NCBI GenBank assembly: GCA_002334915.1
Contig: DDCQ01000050.1
Coordinates: 8,720 to 23,767, forward strand
DNA from: Porticoccaceae bacterium UBA2002
Lineage (GTDB): Bacteria > Pseudomonadota > Gammaproteobacteria > Pseudomonadales > Porticoccaceae
Length of the DNA stretch: 15,048 nucleotides
Reading direction: 5' to 3'
Below, one piece after another: positions 1 through 7,437 of this stretch; within the stretch, counting starts at the first letter, position 1, and every line of letters starts with the position of its first letter. The notes beneath the pieces were generated by a model. That model was not told the DNA's origin. It did not search any database and worked only from the letters and a program-made list of their open reading frames with translations. The position numbers and the translations under genes are program-made.

Positions 1-102
1 TGCGATGCCCAGCTATATCTGCGCAGAGCTCTCTGGAGTCAGCATCAGTATGGTGATGCCTATCATCACCGCACTCATCTGGCCGATTTATTGTTGGACT
101 AA
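1..102 (+). CDS. C-terminal end of an unidentified protein (5' cut by window edge)
   Basis: The first reading frame is open from base 1 to a TAA at 100-102, three bases before the ATG of the esterase, which is the spacing expected of an upstream operon neighbour. The visible 33 residues are rich in His, Arg and Leu and end in ADLLLD. I do not recognise the family. A second frame is also open from the edge to a TAG at 126-128 and encodes a hydrophobic segment with a charged tail, like the end of a membrane transporter; it would overlap the esterase by 23 bases. The edge therefore belongs to one of these two frames, and I favour the first on spacing. Confidence 0.35.
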   Translation, partial: CDAQLYLRRALWSQHQYGDAYHHRTHLADLLLD

Positions 103-105
103 GTC

Positions 106-2043
106 ATGGGATATAAAAAAGTCTTAGGGATAATGCTGGCAGTAGCTGTCGTCAGCATCGGCCTGATCATGTCGCTAGTTGATAGCGACGCCGATCTGGA
201 TGCTATGGCCACAGCACCGGTGACCGCTTTTAAAGCAGCCCCGGAATCGGTGCGCAGCATTAACAATGGTGAGGTAATTGGCTTTGCCGACAGCAATAAT
301 ACCTATGGCTGGCTAGGCATACCCTATGCCGCACCACCGGTTGGCCCATTGCGCTGGCGCGCACCGCAGCCGGTGGAGAATTGGACTGACCTCCTGGCAG
401 CAATAAAGAGCACAGCACCCTGCACTCAGCACTGGACCTTTCTGGCCGCAACCCCCGGCAATCAGGGCGACGTCGTGGGCAGCGAAGACTGTCTGTATCT
501 GAATATCTGGGCGCCGCGTCGCCTCACACGTAACCCCAGCATGACCCAGCGCAAACTTCCGGTGATGCTGTGGATTCATGGCGGTGGCAATACTGTGGGT
601 TCCGCCCGGTTTTACACTGGTGAGAATATAGCCGCTCAGCAGCAGGTTATTTTTGTCTCCCTCAACTACCGGCTAGGCCCTCTGGGCTGGTTTAACCAAA
701 GCGCCCTGCGCCGTGACGCCACCACTCTCGAAGATGCCTCGGGCAATTATGGCCTGCTGGATATTATTGCGGGCCTGCAATGGGTGCAGACCAATATCGA
801 AGCCTTTGGCGGCGACCCCACCAATGTCACTGTATTTGGCGAGTCTGCCGGCGGGCGCAATATTTTTGGCCTGGTGGCATCGCCTCTGGCCAGCGGCCTG
901 TTTCACAAAGCCATTAGCCAGAGTGGGTCGAGCAGAACAGAGTCTATGGCCTCTGCAGAACTATTTACTGACCAGCTATATACAGAGCCGTTCTCAGGAG
1001 ACAGTCAGCAGCGAGGCTGGCCCAATAGCTCTAATGAAATACTGGCCAAGCTATTAGTGAAGCTGGGTATCGCTAACAACATGGACGAGGCAAAACGAGA
1101 TATCAGTGCTATGAGTGACAAAAGCATTGCTGCAATTCTCTATCAACAGAGCGCCGAAACTCTGATTAATGTCAGTATGTCTCTGGTCGAAGAACAGACA
1201 ATGCCGCTGAGCCCCCAACTGCTTAGAGATGGCCATGTGTTGCCCAAAGAGCCCTTGAACAGGTTATTTGCCAAGGCTGACAGCTACAATGCCGTGCCCA
1301 TGATTATGGGGGCTAACAGAGATGAAGATAAATCTGCCATGGCCAATAACCCGGAATTTGTCAGCCTGGGATTTGGTGTTCTGCCCTCGATTAAAGATAA
1401 ACAGCTCTATCAGCGCTACTCTGACTATTATGCCGACCGATGGCACAGCACTGGCGTCAGCCAAATGGCGCGACTGATGACAGCTGCCAATCCACAGGTG
1501 GCCATCTATGGCTATAGATTTGACTGGGATGAGACGCCGAACAACTGGCCAGTTAATCTGCCTGAACTAGTGGGTGCAGGCCATGGCCTTGAAGTTAGCT
1601 TTGTATTTAATGACTTTGCCGGCGGCCTGCGCCTGCCCTTTCTGTATGGCGAAGACAGCCTGCCAGGGCGACAGGCGCTGTCCACAGCCATCATGAATTA
1701 CTGGGGACGCTTTGCTCACAATGGGGCTCCGGGCAAGGGCCTTTTGCAGCAGCAGCCGGAATGGACTGCCTGGCAGCCGACTGGTGACAATATTATGGTG
1801 CTGGACAGCCCCGCAGACGGCGGCTGGCGCATGGAACATTATTACCCCAGTCCAGAGGCGACAATGCAGCGCATTGAGTCAGACAGCGCAATACGCAGCC
1901 AAAAACGGCGCTGCAAGCTATTTGTCGAAAGCTTTTTGCTCTCCTACCACAGTAGCGACTACTGGGACCCAGAGCGATACGCCAATCTTGCCGGTCATGG
2001 CTGCAGTGAATATGACCCCTATGAATTTGACGGCCTTTTCTGA
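106..2043 (+). CDS. Membrane-anchored type-B carboxylesterase (COesterase family)
   Basis: Serine hydrolase of 645 residues that cleaves carboxylic esters. Residues 5-24 form an uncleaved-looking hydrophobic N-terminal segment without a lipobox, so the enzyme is probably anchored in the inner membrane facing the periplasm. The family is clear from the oxyanion-hole HGGG (158-161), the second type-B signature EDCLYLNIWAP (127-137), the nucleophile elbow GESAGG with Ser247, the acidic residue Glu407 in GANRDED, and the catalytic His493 in GAGHGLE. Cys106 and Cys129 sit where type-B esterases form a disulfide, which fits export. At 645 residues it is longer than the usual 500-550; the extra length includes the anchor and a C-terminal tail with two further Cys (603, 633). 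No convincing ribosome binding site precedes the ATG, so coupling to the upstream frame is likely. The natural ester is unknown; para-nitrobenzyl esterase-like annotations would be equally generic. Confidence 0.93.
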   Translation: MGYKKVLGIMLAVAVVSIGLIMSLVDSDADLDAMATAPVTAFKAAPESVRSINNGEVIGFADSNNTYGWLGIPYAAPPVGPLRWRAPQPVENWTDLLAAIKSTAPCTQHWTFLAATPGNQGDVVGSEDCLYLNIWAPRRLTRNPSMTQRKLPVMLWIHGGGNTVGSARFYTGENIAAQQQVIFVSLNYRLGPLGWFNQSALRRDATTLEDASGNYGLLDIIAGLQWVQTNIEAFGGDPTNVTVFGESAGGRNIFGLVASPLASGLFHKAISQSGSSRTESMASAELFTDQLYTEPFSGDSQQRGWPNSSNEILAKLLVKLGIANNMDEAKRDISAMSDKSIAAILYQQSAETLINVSMSLVEEQTMPLSPQLLRDGHVLPKEPLNRLFAKADSYNAVPMIMGANRDEDKSAMANNPEFVSLGFGVLPSIKDKQLYQRYSDYYADRWHSTGVSQMARLMTAANPQVAIYGYRFDWDETPNNWPVNLPELVGAGHGLEVSFVFNDFAGGLRLPFLYGEDSLPGRQALSTAIMNYWGRFAHNGAPGKGLLQQQPEWTAWQPTGDNIMVLDSPADGGWRMEHYYPSPEATMQRIESDSAIRSQKRRCKLFVESFLLSYHSSDYWDPERYANLAGHGCSEYDPYEFDGLF

Positions 2044-2123
2044 GGCAATCCTGTCAGCAGCCCAATGCCGGGTCAGGGAGCCTGCATAGAATCAATGCCG
2101 CCCGCCAGCAATCCGGTACCCTG

Positions 2124-2151
2124 TAGACAAACGTAAGTCATTTATTATAAA
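2124..2151 (+). promoter_or_regulatory. Sigma70-like promoter upstream of the DUF1295 gene
   Basis: TAGACA (2124-2129, five of six matches to TTGACA) is separated by 16 bases from TATAAA (2146-2151, five of six matches to TATAAT). The predicted transcript would start near 2158, about 26 bases before the ATG at 2184. The surrounding 2140-2183 stretch is strongly AT-rich compared with the genes. No clear rho-independent terminator for the esterase is visible in 2044-2123, so read-through is also possible. Confidence 0.5.
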
Positions 2152-2183
2152 AATAAATTAATCACTGGCTGAGAATTATAAAA

Positions 2184-3053
2184 ATGAAGAGAGCTCACAC
2201 CATTTTCGGGATTGTTGCATCATTGATTATTGGCACATTAGTATTGCTGGCGGGCAGTCAAGGCAGCATCCTTATCTCTGGCCTGCCGATGTTTTTTGTC
2301 TGCGGTGTCATTGGTTTTATACTGCACTGGACAGTTTTCCTGCCCTCCTTTGCCTTCCAGACTGAACATTACTTCGACCTCACCGGGTCTCTATCCTATT
2401 TAGGCACTGTTGCCGCAGCTATCTATCTAAACCCTAATCTGGATATCCGCGATCTGATTATCTGCGCGATGATTGCGATATGGGCGGTGCGACTGGGATC
2501 ATTTCTGTTTGGGCGGATCAAAAAAGATGGTCAGGACAGGCGCTTTGTTGTGATGAAAACCCAATTTTTCTGGTTTTTAATGACCTGGACACTGGGTGGC
2601 CTCTGGGTTCTGGTCACCATGGCCGCGGGCCTTGCGGCAATCACTTCAGAAACCAGCATAGCCCTTGGCCCCCTGGCCTATCTGGGTATAGCACTGTGGA
2701 TAGCAGGTATGCTGATTGAGATTGTGGCCGACAACCAGAAAACCCAGTTTAGAAAAAACCCGCAGAATCGCGATCGCTTTATCACCACAGGCCTATGGGC
2801 CTGGTCGAGACACCCCAACTACTTCGGCGAAATTACCCTGTGGCTGGGTCTGGCTCTGGTCGCTCTTCCGGTGCTGTCCGGCTGGCAACTGGCCACCATG
2901 ATCTCTCCTGTCTTTGTCTATGTGCTGCTGACTAGAATTAGCGGTATTCCGCTGCTGGAGAGACTGGCTAAGAAGAAATGGGGCTCTGAACCTGAGTTTA
3001 ATGCCTATATCCAATCCACACCTGCTCTGATGCTGCGCAAGCCCAGAGGGTAA
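2184..3053 (+). CDS. DUF1295 / steroid 5-alpha-reductase-like multi-pass membrane protein
   Basis: A 289-residue integral membrane protein with about seven hydrophobic segments (roughly 7-25, 31-55, 72-82, 90-108, 128-150, 160-180, 217-250). The C-terminal signature, TTGLWAWSRHPNYFGE at 201-216 preceded by ADNQK (182-186), is the hallmark of the DUF1295 branch of the steroid 5-alpha reductase / isoprenylcysteine methyltransferase-like fold. In characterised relatives this region binds a nucleotide cofactor (NADPH in steroid reductases, S-adenosylmethionine in ICMT). The conserved DLTGSLSYL block (65-73) is also present. Bacterial DUF1295 proteins mostly lack assigned substrates; reduction of an activated double bond is the family expectation, not something the sequence proves. 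It follows the esterase by 140 bases with its own promoter, and its stop lies 7 bases from the stop of the convergent hydrolase gene. The ATG has only a weak GAG-type ribosome binding site. Confidence 0.88.
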   Translation: MKRAHTIFGIVASLIIGTLVLLAGSQGSILISGLPMFFVCGVIGFILHWTVFLPSFAFQTEHYFDLTGSLSYLGTVAAAIYLNPNLDIRDLIICAMIAIWAVRLGSFLFGRIKKDGQDRRFVVMKTQFFWFLMTWTLGGLWVLVTMAAGLAAITSETSIALGPLAYLGIALWIAGMLIEIVADNQKTQFRKNPQNRDRFITTGLWAWSRHPNYFGEITLWLGLALVALPVLSGWQLATMISPVFVYVLLTRISGIPLLERLAKKKWGSEPEFNAYIQSTPALMLRKPRG

Positions 3054-3060
3054 TCCTCAG

Positions 3061-4155
3061 CTAGATATGGCGATTTAGAAAGTCCGTTATCTGCTGGAAG
3101 GCCAGTTCGGCTTCCGGCAACTCAGGATAAAACATCGGCCACACATGGGGCATCTTCATGCAGTAGACAAACTCAGCCTTTGAGCCTGAGGCCACTGCCT
3201 TGTTGACATAGCGACGCCCATCATCCCGCAGAATCTCATCATGACTTGCCAACACCAAAGTGGGTGGCAGATTAGACAGGTCCCCAAGCAATGGCGAAAT
3301 CACCGGGTCACTGGGATTATCCCTGGCCAAATGGCGAGCACTTAGGCGCAGCAGGAATTTTGGCACTCTGGCAATGCGGCTGGCCAGTGGCTTGAGCATC
3401 ACATCGGCATCCAGATTGGAAAAGATACTGGGACTGTTAAAACGGCAGTCAGTTACCGGTGACAGACAGACTGCCCCATTGGGGGGTCGACCTCCAGTGT
3501 CGCGCAGTAGAGCCAACAGCACCAGAGTTAGATTACCCCCAGCTGAATCTCCGGCAACTAAAATATTGGCCGCCTTGCCCACAGCCTGAGAGCCATTTTT
3601 CAGCATCCACTGATAGGCAGTACTGCAGTCTTCAACAGAGTCACGTCTGCTATATTCAGGCATTAATCTATAGTCGATGGCCAGCACCGAGCTATTGGTA
3701 ACTGCCGATAACTTACTGGTAATCACCCGGTGGCTTTTCGGGCTACCGGCAAAGAAAGCGCCACCATGGATATACATCAGACGGCGGTTATTATCTTTAT
3801 CAACCCCAGGGGCCACTACCCATTCCGCTGACACACCACCGGCATCGACCGCTGTAAAATCACAGACACAGAGTTTTTCTGCCTCGCTAAAAAACGTCTC
3901 CATTGCCTCACGAATAATAGGCACACGGCGCTTGATAGAGAGATTACTGGAACTGGCCGCATTGCTGCGCAGACGCTGGATAATATCCTTTAACCCCCGC
4001 TCAGACTGAAGCTTGCCCTCGGGGCTATCCACCGAGGCCAGATGCCCCAGTGGAAGGTCAAACTGAGCCAGAGGATCTTTTTTCAGATATGTATAACCCA
4101 GCCAGGCCATCCCGGCAGCGCCGAGACCAACGGCCAGGCTGGGCAGGCTTATCAT
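3061..4155 (-). CDS. Alpha/beta hydrolase fold-3, hormone-sensitive-lipase (HSL) family esterase
   Basis: A 364-residue esterase/lipase of the HSL (family IV) type. The oxyanion motif HGGAF (130-134), nucleophile elbow GDSAGG with Ser204, catalytic Asp306 in SHDEILRDD and His337 in MPHVWP form the full expected triad. Residues 5-24 are hydrophobic and followed by KK, indicating an N-terminal membrane anchor, and a roughly 100-residue cap-like N-terminal region precedes the core. The ATG overlaps the stop of the upstream acyl-CoA dehydrogenase by one base (TGATG) and has no ribosome binding site of its own, so translation is probably coupled. It is the last gene of the dehydrogenase operon. 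Members of this family hydrolyse short to medium acyl esters; here an ester feeding the adjacent acyl-CoA pathway is a reasonable inference. It is unrelated in family to the type-B esterase at 106-2043. Confidence 0.92.
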   Translation of the reverse strand: MISLPSLAVGLGAAGMAWLGYTYLKKDPLAQFDLPLGHLASVDSPEGKLQSERGLKDIIQRLRSNAASSSNLSIKRRVPIIREAMETFFSEAEKLCVCDFTAVDAGGVSAEWVVAPGVDKDNNRRLMYIHGGAFFAGSPKSHRVITSKLSAVTNSSVLAIDYRLMPEYSRRDSVEDCSTAYQWMLKNGSQAVGKAANILVAGDSAGGNLTLVLLALLRDTGGRPPNGAVCLSPVTDCRFNSPSIFSNLDADVMLKPLASRIARVPKFLLRLSARHLARDNPSDPVISPLLGDLSNLPPTLVLASHDEILRDDGRRYVNKAVASGSKAEFVYCMKMPHVWPMFYPELPEAELAFQQITDFLNRHI

Positions 4156-5297
4156 CAGGCAGAATAGCTGAGTTGGTTAAATTTCTTCTGGTGGTAATCG
4201 CCATCGCCAAAGCTGACGTTAATCATCATTAGACGTTTAACATAATGGCCAATATTTAGTTCATCAGTCATACCTATACCGCCATGAATCTGAATCGCCT
4301 CTTCGCCAACCAGTTTGCCGTAGCGAGCAACTGTGGCCTTGAGGGCATGCACAGTTTTTAACAGTGCCGCAGAGTCATCTTCACCCGCCTGACAGAGGCC
4401 CCGAAAGAGCATAGACTTGGTTTGCTCGCAGGCCATAAAAGTATCTACCATACGGTGTTGCAGTACCTGGAAAGAACTGATTGGAGTATCAAACTGCTGG
4501 CGCACCTTGCTGTATTCAACCGTGGTGGTATTCAGCGTCGACATAATGCCCAGCGCCTCAGCACTCAGACCCATAAGAATCTGCGGCATTACCTGATCAA
4601 TAAGATCCATACCCTCGCCAGCTGTGTTTAGAAGCTGAGTCTCAGAGACCATCACATCTTTAAAGGTCACTGTGGCAGCGCTTTGACCATCCATCATTTT
4701 ATAGCTCTTTACCTCAACCCCAGGGGCAGAGGCATCGACCATAAACAGGCTGATGCCATCGCGATCAAACTGCTCACCGCTATGGCGAGCTGTAACGATA
4801 AATTTATTCGCTGTGCCGCCATTGGCCACGACGGTTTTTTCGCCATTGATCTTATAGCCGCCATCGCAGACCCTGGCGCTAGTGGCCACATCAGTCATCT
4901 CGTAACGCGACTGAGCCTCAGTGTAAGCCAGCGAGCCCATGCAGCTGCCATCAATAATACTGGGGATAACTTGCGCTTTCAGATCGCTGTTATCTGATGC
5001 AGATAGCAGGCCACCAAACACCACAACGGTGGAAGCATAGGGCTCAACCACAATGCCCTTACCCAGCTCTTCCATCACTGCAGCTATATCTTCAACAGAG
5101 CCACCAAAACCGCCATACTCTTCGGCAAAGGGCACTGATAGCCAGCCCAGCTCGGCAAACATGGACCAGAATTCACGGCTAATACCCTCTTCTGAATCAA
5201 TAATGGCCCGTCTGGTATCAAAGTCGTATTCATCTCGCACAAAGCGCGAAACGCTGTCTTTGATCATGGTTTGTTCTTCGCTAAAATCAAAATTCAT
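4155..5297 (-). CDS. Acyl-CoA dehydrogenase, PimD-like; probable non-catalytic partner subunit
   Basis: Flavoprotein-family protein of 380 residues with the full acyl-CoA dehydrogenase layout: N-terminal helical domain (about 5-115), middle beta domain (about 120-215, with the FAD-contact stretch YTEAQSRYEMTD at 125-136), and C-terminal helical domain (about 230-375). RQQFDTPISSFQVLQHR (266-282) and QIHGGIGMTDE (336-346) are the conserved FAD/dimer-interface blocks. The usual catalytic Glu of the YEGT motif is replaced by Gly364 within FGDGD, and the alternative isovaleryl-CoA-dehydrogenase-type position (near Gln239-Ile240) also has no acid. This suggests it works as the structural partner of the dehydrogenase encoded just upstream, as in the pimeloyl-CoA and mycobacterial steroid side-chain two-subunit enzymes. 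A good ribosome binding site (AGGAG, 9-base spacing) precedes the ATG. Its stop overlaps the next start. Confidence 0.9.
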   Translation of the reverse strand: MNFDFSEEQTMIKDSVSRFVRDEYDFDTRRAIIDSEEGISREFWSMFAELGWLSVPFAEEYGGFGGSVEDIAAVMEELGKGIVVEPYASTVVVFGGLLSASDNSDLKAQVIPSIIDGSCMGSLAYTEAQSRYEMTDVATSARVCDGGYKINGEKTVVANGGTANKFIVTARHSGEQFDRDGISLFMVDASAPGVEVKSYKMMDGQSAATVTFKDVMVSETQLLNTAGEGMDLIDQVMPQILMGLSAEALGIMSTLNTTTVEYSKVRQQFDTPISSFQVLQHRMVDTFMACEQTKSMLFRGLCQAGEDDSAALLKTVHALKATVARYGKLVGEEAIQIHGGIGMTDELNIGHYVKRLMMINVSFGDGDYHQKKFNQLSYSA

Positions 5298-5318
5298 CTG
5301 TACTAACTCCTGAAAACT

Positions 5319-5362
5319 TTTGTCGGCTCAACCCAGGGGGAGCCTGATTTTAAATTTTTTAA
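5319..5362. other. Intercistronic stem-loop between the two acyl-CoA dehydrogenase genes
   Basis: The 67-base gap between the two dehydrogenase genes contains a GGCTC...GAGCC inverted repeat (about 5327-5346) next to an A/T-only tract with partial dyad symmetry (about 5347-5362). In the direction of transcription (minus) the hairpin is not followed by a T-run, so it does not look like a rho-independent terminator for these genes. It could stabilise or process the transcript, or be chance. Confidence 0.25.
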
Positions 5363-5364
5363 AT

Positions 5365-6549
5365 CTACAGTCCCAAAACCGCTTTGGCGATGACATTGCG
5401 CTGTACTTCGTTGGATCCACCATAGATAGTAGCTGCGCGACCATACATATACTTGCCGCGGGCTTCGAAAGCAAAATCGTGCTTCAGTTCATCAGCGTTT
5501 AAGTCTTCGGGAAGTGCGCCGCCATAAAAAGATGCCAGCTGTAACTGCAGCTCATGAATAGCCTGACTGATTTCAGTGCCTTTAATTTTTAACAGTGAAG
5601 ACTCAGGTCCCGGCATACCGCCAGCTGCCATAGAGGCAAATACACGCAGTTCGGTGTACTCCAGTGCCATCAGCTCCATCTCAATATTCGATAGACGCAT
5701 CTGGAAAATAGGATCATCAATCATGGCGTTGCCGCCGTTCACTTCAACTCTGGCGCGCTGCTTTAATGCCTCCAGCATACGAGTAGAGTCCGCCACCTCA
5801 GCCATACCTGTGCGCTCATGGGCCAGCAGTGCCTTGGCGTAGGTCCAGCCTTTATCCTGCTCACCAATCAGGTTCTCGGCGGGCACCTTGACGTTTTCAA
5901 ATAACACTTCATTGAGGCTGTGCTTGCCGTCGATAGTAACAATTGGTTTAACTTCGATACCCGGCGTATTCATATCGATCAGCAAAAAGCTAATACCCTG
6001 CTGTTTGCGCATCCCTTTGCTGGTGCGCACCAGACAGAAAATCCAATCCGCATACTGGGCAAAGGTGGTCCAGATCTTGCGGCCATTAACTATATAGTTA
6101 TCGCCCGCATAGTCAGCCGTGGTATTTAGTGCGGCCAAATCTGAACCTGCACCAGGCTCAGAATAACCCTGGCACCACCAGTCTTTACTTTCAAGAATGC
6201 GCGGCAGAAAGCGAGCCTTTTGCTCTTCATTACCAAAGGTGTAAATTACCGGAGCAACCATTTTTAAACCAAAGGGGACCACATCGGGAATACCGGCAAG
6301 ACCGCGTTCAGTCTCATAAATAAACTTTTGAGTAGAGGTCCATTCAGTACCGCCATACTCTGCAGGCCAGCCCGGTGCTACCCAGCCCTTGGCATACAGC
6401 TTTTTCTGCCAATCAACCATACCTTGCTTGTATTCTTCACCCACTTTACTGCTGAGTTTGGTCTTAATGGCGCTGTCGTATTCCTGGTCAAAAAATTCCC
6501 GCACCTCATCGCGAAATGCCAGATCCTCTGCTGAAAAATTAATATCCAC
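5365..6549 (-). CDS. Acyl-CoA dehydrogenase, PimC-like; probable catalytic subunit
   Basis: A 394-residue FAD-dependent acyl-CoA dehydrogenase, expected to introduce an alpha,beta double bond into a CoA thioester and pass electrons to electron-transfer flavoprotein. The family signature GYSEPGAGSDLAAL (128-141) is intact and the three-domain layout is complete. At the usual catalytic site the motif reads IYGGSNEVQ (375-383), so Gly377 replaces the catalytic Glu. Glu245 in LLAHERTGM lies where isovaleryl-CoA dehydrogenase and the mycobacterial two-subunit steroid dehydrogenases carry their base, so this subunit is the likely active one. The start is GTG at 6549, supported by GAGGAG nine bases upstream and by alignment of MDINFS with family N-termini. 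It is first in a three-gene operon behind a strong promoter. The pimeloyl-CoA dehydrogenase large subunit (PimC) is the closest named relative I recognise; the true substrate is not shown. Confidence 0.91.
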   Translation of the reverse strand: MDINFSAEDLAFRDEVREFFDQEYDSAIKTKLSSKVGEEYKQGMVDWQKKLYAKGWVAPGWPAEYGGTEWTSTQKFIYETERGLAGIPDVVPFGLKMVAPVIYTFGNEEQKARFLPRILESKDWWCQGYSEPGAGSDLAALNTTADYAGDNYIVNGRKIWTTFAQYADWIFCLVRTSKGMRKQQGISFLLIDMNTPGIEVKPIVTIDGKHSLNEVLFENVKVPAENLIGEQDKGWTYAKALLAHERTGMAEVADSTRMLEALKQRARVEVNGGNAMIDDPIFQMRLSNIEMELMALEYTELRVFASMAAGGMPGPESSLLKIKGTEISQAIHELQLQLASFYGGALPEDLNADELKHDFAFEARGKYMYGRAATIYGGSNEVQRNVIAKAVLGL

Positions 6550-6581
6550 GGTACTTCTCTCCTCAAAGATGTTATTGCCAC

Positions 6582-6610
6582 AGCATAGATTATGGCAGTA
6601 ATTATGTCAA
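6582..6610 (-). promoter_or_regulatory. Sigma70-like promoter of the dehydrogenase-hydrolase operon
   Basis: On the minus strand a perfect TTGACA (6610-6605) is followed after exactly 17 bases by TATGCT (6587-6582, four of six matches, with the key first TA and last T). The start point would be near 6575, giving a leader of about 26 bases before the GTG at 6549. A TGCCA/TGGCA inverted repeat (6576-6597) flanks the -10 element and could be an operator. Confidence 0.6.
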
Positions 6611-6781
6611 TATAACTTAGGTCTTGGTTTTTACGGTGCAACTGGGCTTTTAGACCAATATAAAGGTGTTGGCTGCGATGATTATCCAGTCAATCTGACA
6701 GCTCAATGCCTGCTCTGCGCCGATGATAAGCTATTTTCTCAATATCTGACTCACCCAGCTACGACTGCGCGGTCACTTTTA

Positions 6782-6796
6782 GCTCGTTTCCCGAGC
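6782..6796 (-). terminator. Small stem-loop after the glutathione transferase gene
   Basis: GCTCG (6782-6786) and CGAGC (6792-6796) form a perfect five-pair stem with a five-base loop, starting 14 bases past the stop of the transferase. In the transcript it is followed by TAAAAG, not a U-run, so it is at best a weak or rho-assisted terminator. The remaining part of the 6550-6810 gap (about 6620-6780) shows no gene or other site that I can support. Confidence 0.3.
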
Positions 6797-6810
6797 CAGC
6801 TTTAACACCA

Positions 6811-7437
6811 TCAAACTGCAGCAGAATCAAAGCGCGTGGCCCGCTGAAAACCGGGACGCGCCTTGAGACGCTCAAAATAGGCTATGGTATTAGGCTTAAA
6901 GCCCTCAGCCAGTCGAAGGGTCTCGGCAAGATAGAGGGCATAGCCCACGGCGATATCAGCAATGGTAAAGCGGCCAGCACAGAGAAATTCCCGGTTTGCT
7001 GTAGCCTCTTCCACCGAACGCAGGCGGGAATGAAACCATTTGGCATAGTCTGCTGCAACGCTGGGCAGGCGCTTTTCTTCGGGCTCGAGAATGGTATATC
7101 TCAGCACCAATGTCTGGGGAAATGTCAGGGTGGCATCACTGCGGTGCAGCCAGTTCAGGTAGAGACCATAGTCAGGCTCATCAACCCCCACGGCAAGATC
7201 TGTGGGGCCATGCTTGTCCACCAGATACTGGCTAATTCCCGCTGACTCGGTCATCTCTACATCCCCATCAGTAAAAAAGGGCACAGTGCCAATGGGGTTT
7301 ATATCTGTGTAACCAGGCTGCACAAAACGCGGCGGGAACTTCATCACTTCAATATCATAATCGATCCCCATTTCCTCTAATGTCCACAATGGGCGAATCG
7401 ATCTTGAACCGGCGCAGTGCCAAAGCTTTAGTGCCAT
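6811..7437 (-). CDS. Glutathione S-transferase family protein
   Basis: A 208-residue cytosolic glutathione transferase. The thioredoxin-like N-terminal domain (about 1-78) has GSRSIRPLWTLEE (10-22), where Ser11 is the likely glutathione-activating residue with Cys8 nearby, the cis-proline loop NPIGTVPFF (47-55, Pro53), and the gamma-glutamyl-binding ES pair (Glu64-Ser65). The helical C-terminal domain (about 88-205) carries the folding-core motif FTIAD (157-161). Its ATG overlaps the stop of the biotin carboxylase subunit by one base (TAATG) with AAGAGG seven bases upstream, so it is translated as part of the carboxylase operon. A glutathione transferase is not a known step of acyl-CoA carboxylation; protection against reactive alpha,beta-unsaturated aldehydes or thioesters, or a glutathione-dependent isomerisation, are possible roles. 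The substrate cannot be read from the sequence. Confidence 0.9.
   Translation of the reverse strand: MALKLWHCAGSRSIRPLWTLEEMGIDYDIEVMKFPPRFVQPGYTDINPIGTVPFFTDGDVEMTESAGISQYLVDKHGPTDLAVGVDEPDYGLYLNWLHRSDATLTFPQTLVLRYTILEPEEKRLPSVAADYAKWFHSRLRSVEEATANREFLCAGRFTIADIAVGYALYLAETLRLAEGFKPNTIAYFERLKARPGFQRATRFDSAAV

Noticed and set aside
2..128. Second open frame from the left edge, encoding a hydrophobic segment
   Set aside because: It could be the end of a transporter, but would overlap the esterase by 23 bases; the other frame ends three bases before the esterase ATG. Not excluded, only less likely.
5327..5346. GGCTC/GAGCC hairpin as a terminator
   Set aside because: The T-rich side lies on the strand opposite to transcription, and both flanking genes are clearly in the same operon.
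6620..6780. Possible small gene or RNA in the gap between the two minus-strand operons
   Set aside because: No frame has a credible start with ribosome binding site, and no stable conserved-looking structure was visible apart from the stem at 6782-6796.
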